DNA of 12,398 nt, from contig CAINXK010000335.1 in assembly GCA_903854805.1 (NCBI GenBank), positions 1-12,398 of the forward strand, written 5' to 3'. Below are positions 1-7,600 of this stretch, piece by piece; the first letter of the stretch is position 1; each line of letters opens with the position of its first letter. A program made the translations under genes and the position numbers. Source of the stretch: an uncultured Anaerolineae bacterium (GTDB taxonomy: Bacteria; Chloroflexota; Anaerolineae; Anaerolineales; Villigracilaceae). The notes under the pieces were generated by a model. It did no database searches, was not told where the DNA came from, and was given only the letters and a program-made list of their open reading frames with translations.

Positions 1-933
1 ACCGCCTGCACTGGTTAAAACCGCGATGTTTTTCCCGGCAGGTAAATGACAGGCCGAGAGAGCTTGGGCCCAATCAAACAACTGTTCGGATGTGTTTGCG
101 CGCAACACCCCGGCTTTTTCAAACGTTGCGTTGAGCGCTGCATCAGAGCCTGCCAGGGCACCGGTGTGGGAAGCAGCTGCTTTTTGACCTGCCGCGGTTC
201 GCCCGACTTTGAGCGCCACGATGGGTTTTTGTACGCTGATCTGGCGGGCAGCTTCAAAAAATTTCTGCCCGTTTGAAATGGTTTCCAGATAGAGGCAAAT
301 GGTTTTGGTATAGGGGTTATTGGCAAGCGCCGGTAGCAGGCTGGTTTCATTCAGGTCAATCTGGTTGCCGAGCGAAACCAGCTGTGAAAAACCGAAGCCC
401 TGCCCTCGCGACCAATCGATCACGGCCGCGCAAAAGGCGCCGGAGTGTGACAAAAAGGCGATATCTCCGCGAGCTGGCATGGGCTGGCGTAGAAAGGTGG
501 TGTCAAAAGGAAAGTGAGTATCAATCAGCCCAACACAATTTGGTCCAACCAGGTTGATCCCAAATTCCTTGCAGACATTCAAGACCTGTGCTTCTAGTTC
601 TGCGCCTTGAGGACCTGTTTCGCGAAACCCGCCAGAAGTCAATATGGCTGCTCGAATGCCGCGTTGCCCGACTTCGCGCAGGGTTTGTGCCGCGGAGGGG
701 GCTGGGACGATCACTATTGCCAGGTCGACTGGATCTGGCACACTGCTGACCGATGTATACATGCTGTGTGCAAACAACGTTCCGCCGCGCGGATTTACGA
801 GATGTACTTCCCCGCCATAGCCGCTTTCTATCAAATTGCGAGCAACTGCATAACCGAGTTTGGTTGGATCGCTGGATGCACCCAGGATGGCGATGCCGCG
901 CGGATTTAAGAGTGCTTCGAATGTGTCGGTCAT
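1..933 (-). CDS. ADP-forming acyl-CoA synthetase/CoA-binding protein, N-terminal part (3' end outside window)
   Basis: The frame from the ATG at 931-933 stays open to base 1, giving 311 residues of a protein cut by the window. A Rossmann-type CoA-binding domain comes first (about 1-95; NPRGIAILGASSDPTKLGY at 10-28, VNPRGG at 46-51). A succinyl-CoA-synthetase-like domain follows, with NLVGPNCVGLID (127-138), LSHSGAF (161-167) and SHTGALAGSD (255-264). H256 fits the histidine that is phosphorylated in ADP-forming acyl-CoA synthetases, and E217 (YLET) fits the glutamate that supports it; both lie within one residue of the Pyrococcus alpha-subunit numbering I recall. The family converts acyl-CoA, ADP and phosphate to acid, CoA and ATP, reversibly. 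An ATP-grasp domain may follow beyond the left edge, or be encoded separately. Substrate is unknown, and any tie to the lipid synthase rests on shared strand and proximity. A weak GAGAA precedes the start. Confidence 0.9.
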   Translation of the reverse strand, partial: MTDTFEALLNPRGIAILGASSDPTKLGYAVARNLIESGYGGEVHLVNPRGGTLFAHSMYTSVSSVPDPVDLAIVIVPAPSAAQTLREVGQRGIRAAILTSGGFRETGPQGAELEAQVLNVCKEFGINLVGPNCVGLIDTHFPFDTTFLRQPMPARGDIAFLSHSGAFCAAVIDWSRGQGFGFSQLVSLGNQIDLNETSLLPALANNPYTKTICLYLETISNGQKFFEAARQISVQKPIVALKVGRTAAGQKAAASHTGALAGSDAALNATFEKAGVLRANTSEQLFDWAQALSACHLPAGKNIAVLTSAGG

Positions 934-979
934 GGGTTCTCAGATGTGTAAGATGATGGCGAATATTCAGGAATTGGCG

Positions 980-1021
980 GGGTGGTTATTTTGCGGAAGA
1001 GTTACAGCAGCATAACCACCC
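980..1021. repeat. 10-bp perfect inverted repeat in the 934-1065 gap
   Basis: GGGTGGTTAT (980-989) and ATAACCACCC (1012-1021) are perfect reverse complements around a 22-base loop. They lie in the 132-base gap between the membrane-protein gene and the acyl-CoA synthetase-like gene. No T-run follows on either strand, so a standard intrinsic terminator is unlikely; a Rho-type, mRNA-processing or repressor site is possible. The remaining bases of the gap show no ORF or clear promoter. The downstream gene is preceded by a weak GAGAA. Confidence 0.6.
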
Positions 1022-1065
1022 ATGAGGCAAACCCAACCCGGTTTGACCCTTATCCATAACCAAGA

Positions 1066-1470
1066 TTAACTTTTTACCCTGGGGCTGTACCAGACCATCG
1101 CGATGAGCATGGCATCAGCAAGTGCCAACGCCCCGGCTTTGATCCCAAATGGAGTTGGCTTGAGAGATTCTAAGTAGGCTCTATCCGCCGGGGTAAATTC
1201 TGCCGGAGTAGTGGCAACATGGTATTCAAGCGCAGCGTACAGTCTTTCTTCACGCTGCTGGTGTGCTGAAAGAGAAAATATGCTGAATGTCGCCATGAAT
1301 AGAAAGACCAGGCTGATCATTATGCGGACTGGTCTTTTTGTGACAATTTCCAGGTTGGAAAAAACGAAACCCAGCACCGCCACCGAGACCAGAATCTGAA
1401 TATTCCAAAAATCAAGGAAGCGTTGGGAGTGCTGGAGCAGGATAGAAATCAGTTCGGCATATTTTTCCAT
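1066..1470 (-). CDS. Hypothetical three-helix membrane protein
   Basis: I do not recognise this 134-residue protein. It has three hydrophobic segments at about 24-43 (NIQILVSVAVLGFVFSNLEI), 47-68 and 109-128, with a charged, probably extramembrane stretch at about 69-106 (HQQREERLYAALEYH onward). No signal peptide, cysteine pair or catalytic motif is visible. The ATG at 1468-1470 is preferred because AGAAAG lies a few bases upstream. An earlier in-frame TTG at 1513-1515 would add 15 residues and overlap the nitroreductase end. With the ATG, the gap to the nitroreductase is 22 bases, so the two are probably co-transcribed. Being real rather than a chance frame is supported by the hydrophobic pattern and tight spacing. 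Confidence 0.72.
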   Translation of the reverse strand: MEKYAELISILLQHSQRFLDFWNIQILVSVAVLGFVFSNLEIVTKRPVRIMISLVFLFMATFSIFSLSAHQQREERLYAALEYHVATTPAEFTPADRAYLESLKPTPFGIKAGALALADAMLIAMVWYSPRVKS

Positions 1471-1492
1471 AATTTCTTTCTGGTGATGGGAT

Positions 1493-2005
1493 TTACCATT
1501 TATCCCAATGCACAACTTCGTCCAATGATCTTCTTCCGCCTTTGATTGGTGCTGCGGTCAGCTTTTCTTCTTCCAGGGGATAACCGAATGATAGCGCGAG
1601 GCGCAGGTGCCATTCAGCAGGGAAGCCCAGGATCGCCCGCGCTTTTTCACCGTCATAGATCGACGCCGGGCAGGAGCCAATCCCCAATTCCCAGGCAGCC
1701 AGCTGCATAAAAGCAGCGGCCTGGCCACAATCCACCAGATGCTGGAACTTCTCGTTGGGGTCAGGGATTAGAATGGCGACAGCCATGGCTGCGCCGGCGA
1801 TATGCCCGGCCCACTGGCCGCATTCGGAGAGTGCCCGCAGGATTTCTTTATCCTGAATGGCAAAGAACTGCCAGGCCTGGCTGTTCTTTGAAGATTGTGA
1901 GCGCCGGCCCGCGTTCAGAATGGTTTGTTTAATATCTTCTGGCAGAGGTGTGGCTTGAAATTCCCGCACAGCACGTTTGGTACGAATGGCTTCAGATACG
2001 TTCAT
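1493..2005 (-). CDS. Small nitroreductase-family FMN oxidoreductase
   Basis: A 170-residue protein of the nitroreductase fold, usually a homodimeric FMN enzyme that uses NAD(P)H. Family hallmarks are the N-terminal RTKRAVREF (8-16), whose basic residues contact FMN phosphate; SSKNSQAWQF (38-47), matching the usual P-W/S-Q-P-W flavin loop; a helix DCGQAAAFMQLAAWELGIGSC (split across 92-112); and the late LALSFGYP (136-143) followed by a Lys/Arg-rich segment, IKGGRR (154-159). The length is at the short end of the family. The start at 2003-2005 is fixed by a strong AAGGAG six bases upstream. The gene follows the PPTase by 68 bases on the same strand. Substrate is unknown: a role as an extra reductase for the lipid pathway is possible, but the family covers nitroaromatics, quinones, enones and flavin reduction, so no specific function is assigned. 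Confidence 0.88.
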   Translation of the reverse strand: MNVSEAIRTKRAVREFQATPLPEDIKQTILNAGRRSQSSKNSQAWQFFAIQDKEILRALSECGQWAGHIAGAAMAVAILIPDPNEKFQHLVDCGQAAAFMQLAAWELGIGSCPASIYDGEKARAILGFPAEWHLRLALSFGYPLEEEKLTAAPIKGGRRSLDEVVHWDKW

Positions 2006-2073
2006 GGAAAACTCCTTGAATGTATAAATTGTAATCGATGAACCCTTGGAATGAGTTTTTGTGAACGGGAGAA
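2006..2073 (-). promoter_or_regulatory. Gap upstream of nitroreductase with clear RBS and weak -10 candidate
   Basis: On the minus strand AAGGAG (complement at 2012-2017) sits six bases before the nitroreductase ATG, the only strong Shine-Dalgarno sequence in the window. A TACAAT word (complement at 2028-2033) could be a -10 box, but no convincing -35 lies 16-18 bases upstream of it. The RBS is well supported. A separate promoter for the accessory genes is only a possibility. Confidence 0.45.
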
Positions 2074-2814
2074 TTATTCAGCAAACTTCCACTGCTCCAA
2101 GCGCCATTCCAGGCTTGCCACCGCCAGAGCGCCAATAAAGCCGGGAGCCGGGGTCAGGGATTGAAGCGACCAACGCGCTAATTCCTGCGCTCCTTCTTTT
2201 GCTTGTAATAATCTGGCCGGTTTTTGGGATGCCATTGAAACTGAAAATTGATCCAACGGGTAAGATAACCCGTCACCCCGGGCTTTTAGGTAGGCTTCTT
2301 TACGAGTCCAGGCACTAAAAAAGGCCTCAAGTTTCTCGTTCAGGGGCAGCGCGTTTAATTCGATTTTTTCCAAAGGCGAGAAAAATTGTTCTGCGAGTTG
2401 TTGTACAGCGGGAATGGGATGGATTTTTTCCAGGTCAATCCCTATTTCGAGATTGGAAGTTAAAGCATAAAGTGCCAGTTCTTCGGAATGCGCCAGATTA
2501 AAACAGAGTGTTGACTTGAATTCGTTTGTATCAAGCGCAGGTTTCCCATACTCTCCATATTTGAATTGTAGTTTTTCAGGGGGAAAGTTTAAATAGCGCC
2601 CAAGGATGATCCTGAGAATTCCCCTTCCCACCGCAAAGCGCCGTTGATCCCGCTCAAAACGAAAACGCCGCGATTTGGCTTGTTCATCCACAGAGAGCAG
2701 TGAGAAGTAAGCCGCTTCGGGTTGGTCGAGGGCAGCGCACCAGATATGCACTTCGTCCCCGGCTAAAACCGGGACGGCAGGTGCTGCGGGCCAGGGACAG
2801 TGATGGATGGTCAT
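2074..2814 (-). CDS. Sfp-type 4'-phosphopantetheinyl transferase (PfaE role)
   Basis: A 246-residue cytosolic enzyme that transfers the phosphopantetheine arm from CoA to a conserved serine of acyl carrier domains, converting apo- to holo-ACP. Length and motifs fit the two-lobed Sfp/AcpT group: FKYGEYGKPAL (84-94), FNLAHS (105-110), IGIDLE (124-129, with D127 and E129 as likely magnesium ligands) and WTRKEAYLKARGDGL (169-183, with the catalytic-type KEA at 172-174). The gene follows pfaD directly, so the likely substrates are the tandem ACPs expected in the upstream PfaA-like protein. In marine Pfa clusters this role is called PfaE. The start is the ATG at 2812-2814: an in-frame stop lies a short way upstream and no other usual start codon falls between. 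No Shine-Dalgarno sequence precedes it, and an inverted repeat sits just upstream. Specificity cannot be read from sequence. Confidence 0.95.
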   Translation of the reverse strand: MTIHHCPWPAAPAVPVLAGDEVHIWCAALDQPEAAYFSLLSVDEQAKSRRFRFERDQRRFAVGRGILRIILGRYLNFPPEKLQFKYGEYGKPALDTNEFKSTLCFNLAHSEELALYALTSNLEIGIDLEKIHPIPAVQQLAEQFFSPLEKIELNALPLNEKLEAFFSAWTRKEAYLKARGDGLSYPLDQFSVSMASQKPARLLQAKEGAQELARWSLQSLTPAPGFIGALAVASLEWRLEQWKFAE

Positions 2815-2828
2815 CGGGAATTTGTAGG

Positions 2829-2878
2829 GGCACGGCAGAGAATTTTAGGATTATTGTACTGGCAGAATCTGCCGTGCC
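2829..2878. repeat. 11-bp perfect inverted repeat between pfaD and the PPTase gene
   Basis: Arms GGCACGGCAGA (2829-2839) and TCTGCCGTGCC (2868-2878) are perfect reverse complements separated by 28 bases. A second GGCAGA at 2861-2866 can also pair with part of the right arm, as a 5-bp stem with a 3-base loop, so two hairpins compete. The left arm is preceded by gtagg, giving a word I associate with dispersed palindromes in Chloroflexota and cyanobacteria (from memory). There is no T-run after either arm. The element fills much of the 91-base gap and ends about 15 bases upstream of the PPTase start in transcription direction, where no Shine-Dalgarno sequence is seen. Confidence 0.65.
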
Positions 2879-2905
2879 ACTTCCTTTGGGTTTACTTTGT
2901 CAATT

Positions 2906-4525
2906 TCATTCCGGTTTATAGGTCGATAGGCTGGCGGGTAAGCTCACGCCCTGGATGCGCAGGTGCTGCAAACGGTATAGGTAGGCTGCACCCAGCATAA
3001 GGTGTTCGGCCACATCAACGGCGTGACGGTTCTCGGGCGTGGAGAGGGCTGTACCCTGGGTCCATTCATTGAACGCACCCATCGCCGGGCCGCACCAGAT
3101 CTGGTAATCCAGCTCGCGCCCGGCCTCACCGCTGTTTGACCAACGCGAGGAAAGGCCGAGATACCAGCGAAAGACGAGCGCCATTTTGCGCTTCGGATTC
3201 TGGTGGGCGCGCTCTAACTGCTCGGGGTCGCGCTCGCGGAAAAAGACTTCTGTCTCCTGCCAGACGGTGTCCAGCGGTTTGCGGAAGATCTGTTTCTCCA
3301 ACTTTTCGCGTTCCGCGGTTGGAATGGTTTCGAGTGAATCGCAGGCTTTGTACAGTTCATACAGCTTTTGCGCGCGGACGGGGAACAGCGTCCCCTTTTT
3401 TAGCACCTGAACCTTGACGCCCATCTCGAACATGTCTGCTGCCGGCGCCATCATCACATCGGCCTGACCTGCCTGAGACAGGATTCGTTTGGTGTGCGCG
3501 CTGGCGCCCGATTCGACGCAGGCCTGGTTGACTGACCCGGTGACGATGTAATCTGCGCCCATCGTGAAAGCGCCAAGGGCGGAAGCAGGTGTCCCGATCC
3601 CGCCTGCGGCGCCGATATAAACGACCTGGCTGTAGCCATATCGAGTGCGGAGTTCATCCCGCAGTTCGAGCAGGGAGGGCAGCAGGCAGTTGAGCGGACG
3701 GTTGTCGGTGTGCCCGCCAGAATCTGCTTCGACGGTGAGCGCGTCGCACATGGGCACCTGCTGAGCCATTTGGGCTTGAGCCTCAGAGATTAATCCCTGC
3801 GCAACCAGCGGCTGTAAAAGACTGCTGGGTGCGGGCGATAAAAAGTGGGTTGCGACTTCGCGCCTTGAGACCTTGGCGATGACTTTATTCCCGATCTCGA
3901 TTTCGCCCTGTCGGTTTAGCGACAGTCCTGCGGCCCGGTAGTGGACTATGTGGGTGGTAAGTGCCAGAAAGGCCGAGGCTTCGATGGTTCTGACGCCCTG
4001 TTTCAGGTACAGTTCGACCGCATTGCGCTCCAGAGCTTCCTCGCTCGGGCTGTGGATCAAATTAAACGCATAGGGGCCATTTGGCAGCGCAGTCTGGATG
4101 CGCTGGAGCGCAGCTTCGATGCGATTGGCGGTCAGCCCCGCCGCTCCAAACGAAGCCAGCAGTCCCGCCTGGCCAAGCGCGATCACCAACTCTGCAGAGG
4201 AGATACCGTTCGCCATGGCACCGGCGGCGTAAGCATACTTCAGATCGTAGGCCGCGCGGAACTGGGCGCTGCCCAACTGGGATTGGTTTAGCGGTCCGAC
4301 CGCGGCCAGCAATGCCAGTCTTTCACCGCTGGGCATGGAACGCTGATGGGTGATGCCGAGGCGAGCGCCGTCGCTGACAACATAGCAAGGTTGATCAATG
4401 GAGCGTAAATGGGCCTGCCAGCCAGATTCGTCGAAAGCAACGGCATTAAGCGAGCCGCACCAATCCGGCAGGTGGCCGTTGGTGGAGAAGACAGGGGACA
4501 AAACAGATTTGAAAGAATTGATCAT
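2906..4525 (-). CDS. pfaD: PfaD-type FMN-dependent trans-acting enoyl reductase
   Basis: A 539-residue protein of the PfaD family, a branch of the 2-nitropropane dioxygenase/FabK-like flavoproteins. It acts in trans to reduce enoyl-ACP intermediates on Pfa and trans-AT synthases, using NAD(P)H and FMN in the cytosol. A family-typical N-terminal part (PDWCGSL at 20-26) is followed by a TIM barrel from about residue 75. Barrel hallmarks are EADSGGHTDN (266-275), GAAGGIGTP (305-313) and MGADYIVTGSVNQA (322-335), the expected flavin-binding loops. The C-terminal extension (about 400-539), with RKMALVFRWYLGLSSRW and YQIWCGPAMGAFNEW, is typical of PfaD and absent from simple FabK. The length fits the family. 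The start is the ATG at 4523-4525, preceded by a weak AAGAA. The gene lies between the megasynthase and the phosphopantetheinyl transferase, as expected for a Pfa locus. Confidence 0.94.
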   Translation of the reverse strand: MINSFKSVLSPVFSTNGHLPDWCGSLNAVAFDESGWQAHLRSIDQPCYVVSDGARLGITHQRSMPSGERLALLAAVGPLNQSQLGSAQFRAAYDLKYAYAAGAMANGISSAELVIALGQAGLLASFGAAGLTANRIEAALQRIQTALPNGPYAFNLIHSPSEEALERNAVELYLKQGVRTIEASAFLALTTHIVHYRAAGLSLNRQGEIEIGNKVIAKVSRREVATHFLSPAPSSLLQPLVAQGLISEAQAQMAQQVPMCDALTVEADSGGHTDNRPLNCLLPSLLELRDELRTRYGYSQVVYIGAAGGIGTPASALGAFTMGADYIVTGSVNQACVESGASAHTKRILSQAGQADVMMAPAADMFEMGVKVQVLKKGTLFPVRAQKLYELYKACDSLETIPTAEREKLEKQIFRKPLDTVWQETEVFFRERDPEQLERAHQNPKRKMALVFRWYLGLSSRWSNSGEAGRELDYQIWCGPAMGAFNEWTQGTALSTPENRHAVDVAEHLMLGAAYLYRLQHLRIQGVSLPASLSTYKPE

Positions 4526-4664
4526 GGGTTCTTATTTTCTATGGTTTGTGTTTTGAATGTTTTCGCGAAGCGTCATCGAACAGCCAGGGCAGTAAAGCGT
4601 GCGCAGGAAAAACTCTAAATCTTAGCGTCACCTGGCTTTTTTAGCGGTTTGTTCTTTACGCCCG
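4526..4664 (-). other. 139-base gap between megasynthase and pfaD
   Basis: The longest intergenic stretch in the window. It holds no ORF with a recognisable product. It carries a short inverted repeat at its right end and, on the minus strand, repeated CGCTAA words (complement at 4621-4626, 4641-4646 and, in the opposite orientation, 4663-4668). A palindrome TTCGCGAA lies within 4560-4570. No convincing -35/-10 pair or T-run terminator is visible. PfaD is preceded only by AAGAA a few bases before its ATG, a weak ribosome binding site. The gap could hold a secondary promoter or the remnant of a dispersed repeat, but neither is shown. Confidence 0.4.
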
Positions 4665-4668
4665 CTAA
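4641..4668. repeat. 7-bp perfect inverted repeat over megasynthase stop codon
   Basis: TTAGCGG at 4641-4647 and CCGCTAA at 4662-4668 are perfect reverse complements separated by 14 bases. The right arm contains the megasynthase TAG stop (4665-4667 on the minus strand). On the minus strand the stem is followed by A residues rather than T, so it is not a standard intrinsic terminator for that gene. A short repeat of this length can arise by chance; it is listed for its position. Confidence 0.35.
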
Positions 4669-7600
4669 TCTGCGTCTACCACCATCAGGGCCAGCGGCTT
4701 GACTTCATAGATGCGCAGATTTTCTTTCCACAGACTGGCCTCGCCAAAGATGGTGATCTGCCCTGAGGTCGTCTCTATTTTGGAAATATGAATCTCCAAC
4801 GAGAGATCGTGGTTATCAGGGACCACCTGCCCGCGGTACTTCCAGACGATGTTATGGCCTGCAACCTGGGCAAAGCGTGGGGAGCGGAAATCGCGCCCGA
4901 GGCCGGTGTGCAGCATATAGGCCTGCAAAGCCTGGAGCATGGCTTCCACGCCCAGCGAACCCGGCATGACCGGGTCCTGGCGGAAGTGCGCCCGGAAGAA
5001 CCAATCCTGTGGATTGACGATTTTTTGGGCGTAGATATAGCCCTGCCCGAACTTTCCGCCGCCTGGAACAACCTGGACCTCATCCAGCAGATGCAGCTGC
5101 CCGCCGGAGAGCCGGTAATACGGCTGATTGGGCAGTGCGCTGAACAAAGCCGGCAGGCGCAAGTCAAGTTTTGTTGCGGTGCTCAGGCTGTGGGTCAGGG
5201 GAGTGGGGCGCCCAGCTGCGACGCGGTCCAGCCCGACCTGGTTGATCAGGGCTTCGGCCTGGAAGTAGCCAAAGGCGGCTTCCCCCGCGTAAAATGGTTC
5301 CCCGCCGCAGGCGAGTTCATAGGAAAATTTTTGGATGATGATGCCCTGGATGGCGGTCGACGAAAGCAGTTTTACATGATTGGTGATGGTCTGTCCGCGA
5401 GTATCCACTTCGCGCAGGTACTTCCCATTCCCATCCAGGTTGCGGAAATAGAAGTTCTCGTCAGGGTAGGGCAGGGTCGAGCCGAGATGTGCCGAGAGGA
5501 AGCCGCAGGGCTGGAGACCGATCTCCATCAAGATCGAATAGGGCAGAGTCGGGTAGGCGTTTTGTTCAAAATACCAGGCCTGGGCGGGAACATCGTATTC
5601 TGCCACCAGGCTCGAACCGGATGCGACCTGTCCGCGCGTGCCGTTGACACTGAGCACCCGGCTGATGAGCTGCAAATCGCCGTTGGGCGTCCGCGGGGCG
5701 CGGCGGGTGTCATAGGTGGCGTATTCCGGGCCAAAACAGGCGACGAGCGAGCCGGTGGCGAACTCAGTGATGTGCCGTTCGTCGAAGAGTGCGGCCTGTT
5801 TGGGAGCCACCGGCGCGGGCGGATTCTTCTCCACTAACTGAAGGCCCAGATCCTGGAAATTGACGATGATCTTGCCATCCAGGAGGATGTCGACGTTGGC
5901 TTTGGCGTAAGGGTGCGGCGTCAGTCCGATTTCTGTGACTTCCATCCGGTAGATCAGCTTTCCAGTGGTCGGTGTGACCTGGCCACGGCAGCGCACTACC
6001 TGTGGCAGGTTCGGAAGAGGCTGGAAGCGCGCGTCCACCGTGTAGGTATGCAGGCCAAGATACATCAAATAAAACTGCATCAACTGGACGCAGCCATCAG
6101 CCATCAGCGAACCGGCCATGACCTGGTCATCCTTGAAGTGACACGGGAAATACCAGTTGTCCGGTGCCAGGTCATGCTCGGCGGTGACGGAGCCTAGGCC
6201 CCAGGGACCGCCGGTCGTATCGATTTCCACGACGCGGTCGATCATCAGCATTTGCCCACCGGGCAGACGCAGGGAAGGGTTGCGTCCGGGCTGGGCGTAC
6301 TGCGGGCCAAAACAGGTTGTCAGATCGCCGGCTGTCAGCATGCGTAGTTCGTCCTGGCCAAAAGTGCTGCGGATGGAGGTCAAGAGTGGAGCAAAGTGCT
6401 GCTTGGGGGTTGCCGCGCGGGCCGCGTGTGCGGCGTCGGTCAGGATAATGCCCTTGCCGCGCGCCAGGTCCTCATCGGAGAAGAAGCCCGCACAACCGCC
6501 GCGCATTTTAAGGACCATGCGGTCGCCAACGAAACAGTCATAGCTGAAGAAAAATAGCAGGTTTTTGCCGCTGCGCGCAAAAGAGTTGATACTGATGTCA
6601 TAGCGCAGGGTCTGGCCTTCTTTGGGGAGATCCTCTAGAAAAGTCAGCGTGCAGTCGAGCAGCCGGTAAACCAGGTTGCCCTGGTTCTCGAAGTCGATAC
6701 CAAGATAGCTGATCAGCATCAGGTCGCACTGACCCGATTCGACCGCTACCGCCCACGGGATCTGTCCATCGACGGAATACCAGGCGTTGAGCGGGATGTC
6801 ATACTCGGTGGTCATCTGCGAGGGTTTGTATTCGCCTAGCTTGCCATTCAGTTTTGTGATCCTATCCACCAGCAGATACGGTGGCATGGGCAGCCGCACC
6901 CGGCGCGAATATGTGTCGATCAGGGCATATTCTGGGCCAAAGATCTCTGCGATGTTGCCCTGGGCATATTTGAGCAGGTCAGCCTGGCCCCAGATGACTG
7001 TGGCTGGTTTGGTTTGATCCGTGGTACCCCCATTTTGGGCTTCGAAAACTGGTGGAGCTGGTAGCTCGCGCTGGAAGCTTCCGATCATCTTGAGCAGTTC
7101 GGGGCTGAGGGTTTGCGGGCCTGGCGAGAGAAAGACAGCTGAGGCCGGGGCAGTTAGAACGGGTTTGTTTTCAATCATCGGGGTACCTGGGTTGGAGAGA
7201 ATAATATTTGTCATCAGCGTTTGCCAATCGCGGCGTAGAGGTAAAAGTTCGGAGGCAATATCTGGCACAGGAAAAGCGGGTTGCGGGGTTTGGCGGGGCA
7301 GGTTCGCAAAATAGGCGCGATTTTCGTCCGTTAGCAAAGTATCCGCCAGGCGGTTTCCGCCAGGAGTGATCCGCTTGACAAAACCGGGTTTCACTTCAGG
7401 CCTGGAGACATCGTCAAAAAGCACAGACAGGTCAATCTGGGCATGGTGCGCAGCCAGCTGGGCCAACAGACGCAGCAGTGCCGTCTGGTCGCTTTTCCCT
7501 TTTTGATTGATATTCAGCGCAAGGTGGGGTTCGTCCTCTAAAATGGTATCGATCCAGCGTGAACAGGTGCGGTGCGGTCCCAATTCAACGAAGATACGCG

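Noticed and set aside
15..350. A 111-residue minus-strand frame at the left edge
   Set aside because: It overlaps out of frame the acyl-CoA synthetase-like gene, which has clear catalytic motifs over the same bases.
980..1021. Intrinsic terminator after the membrane-protein gene
   Set aside because: The 10-bp stem is followed by CGCC rather than a T-run on the minus strand.
1471..1515. A longer start (TTG at 1513-1515) for the membrane protein
   Set aside because: It would overlap the nitroreductase end and add 15 polar residues; the ATG at 1468-1470 has an AGAAAG just upstream.
1493..2005. Nitroreductase as the pathway's enoyl reductase
   Set aside because: PfaD already fills that role in the locus, and nothing in the nitroreductase sequence points to acyl-ACP substrates.
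2829..2878. Intrinsic terminator between pfaD and the PPTase gene
   Set aside because: The stem is good but the loop is long and no T-run follows on the minus strand, so normal termination is not supported.
4788..5837. A 349-residue open frame on the plus strand
   Set aside because: It lies wholly antisense to the well-supported dehydratase region of the megasynthase, has no recognisable motif, and is a by-product of codon bias on the other strand.
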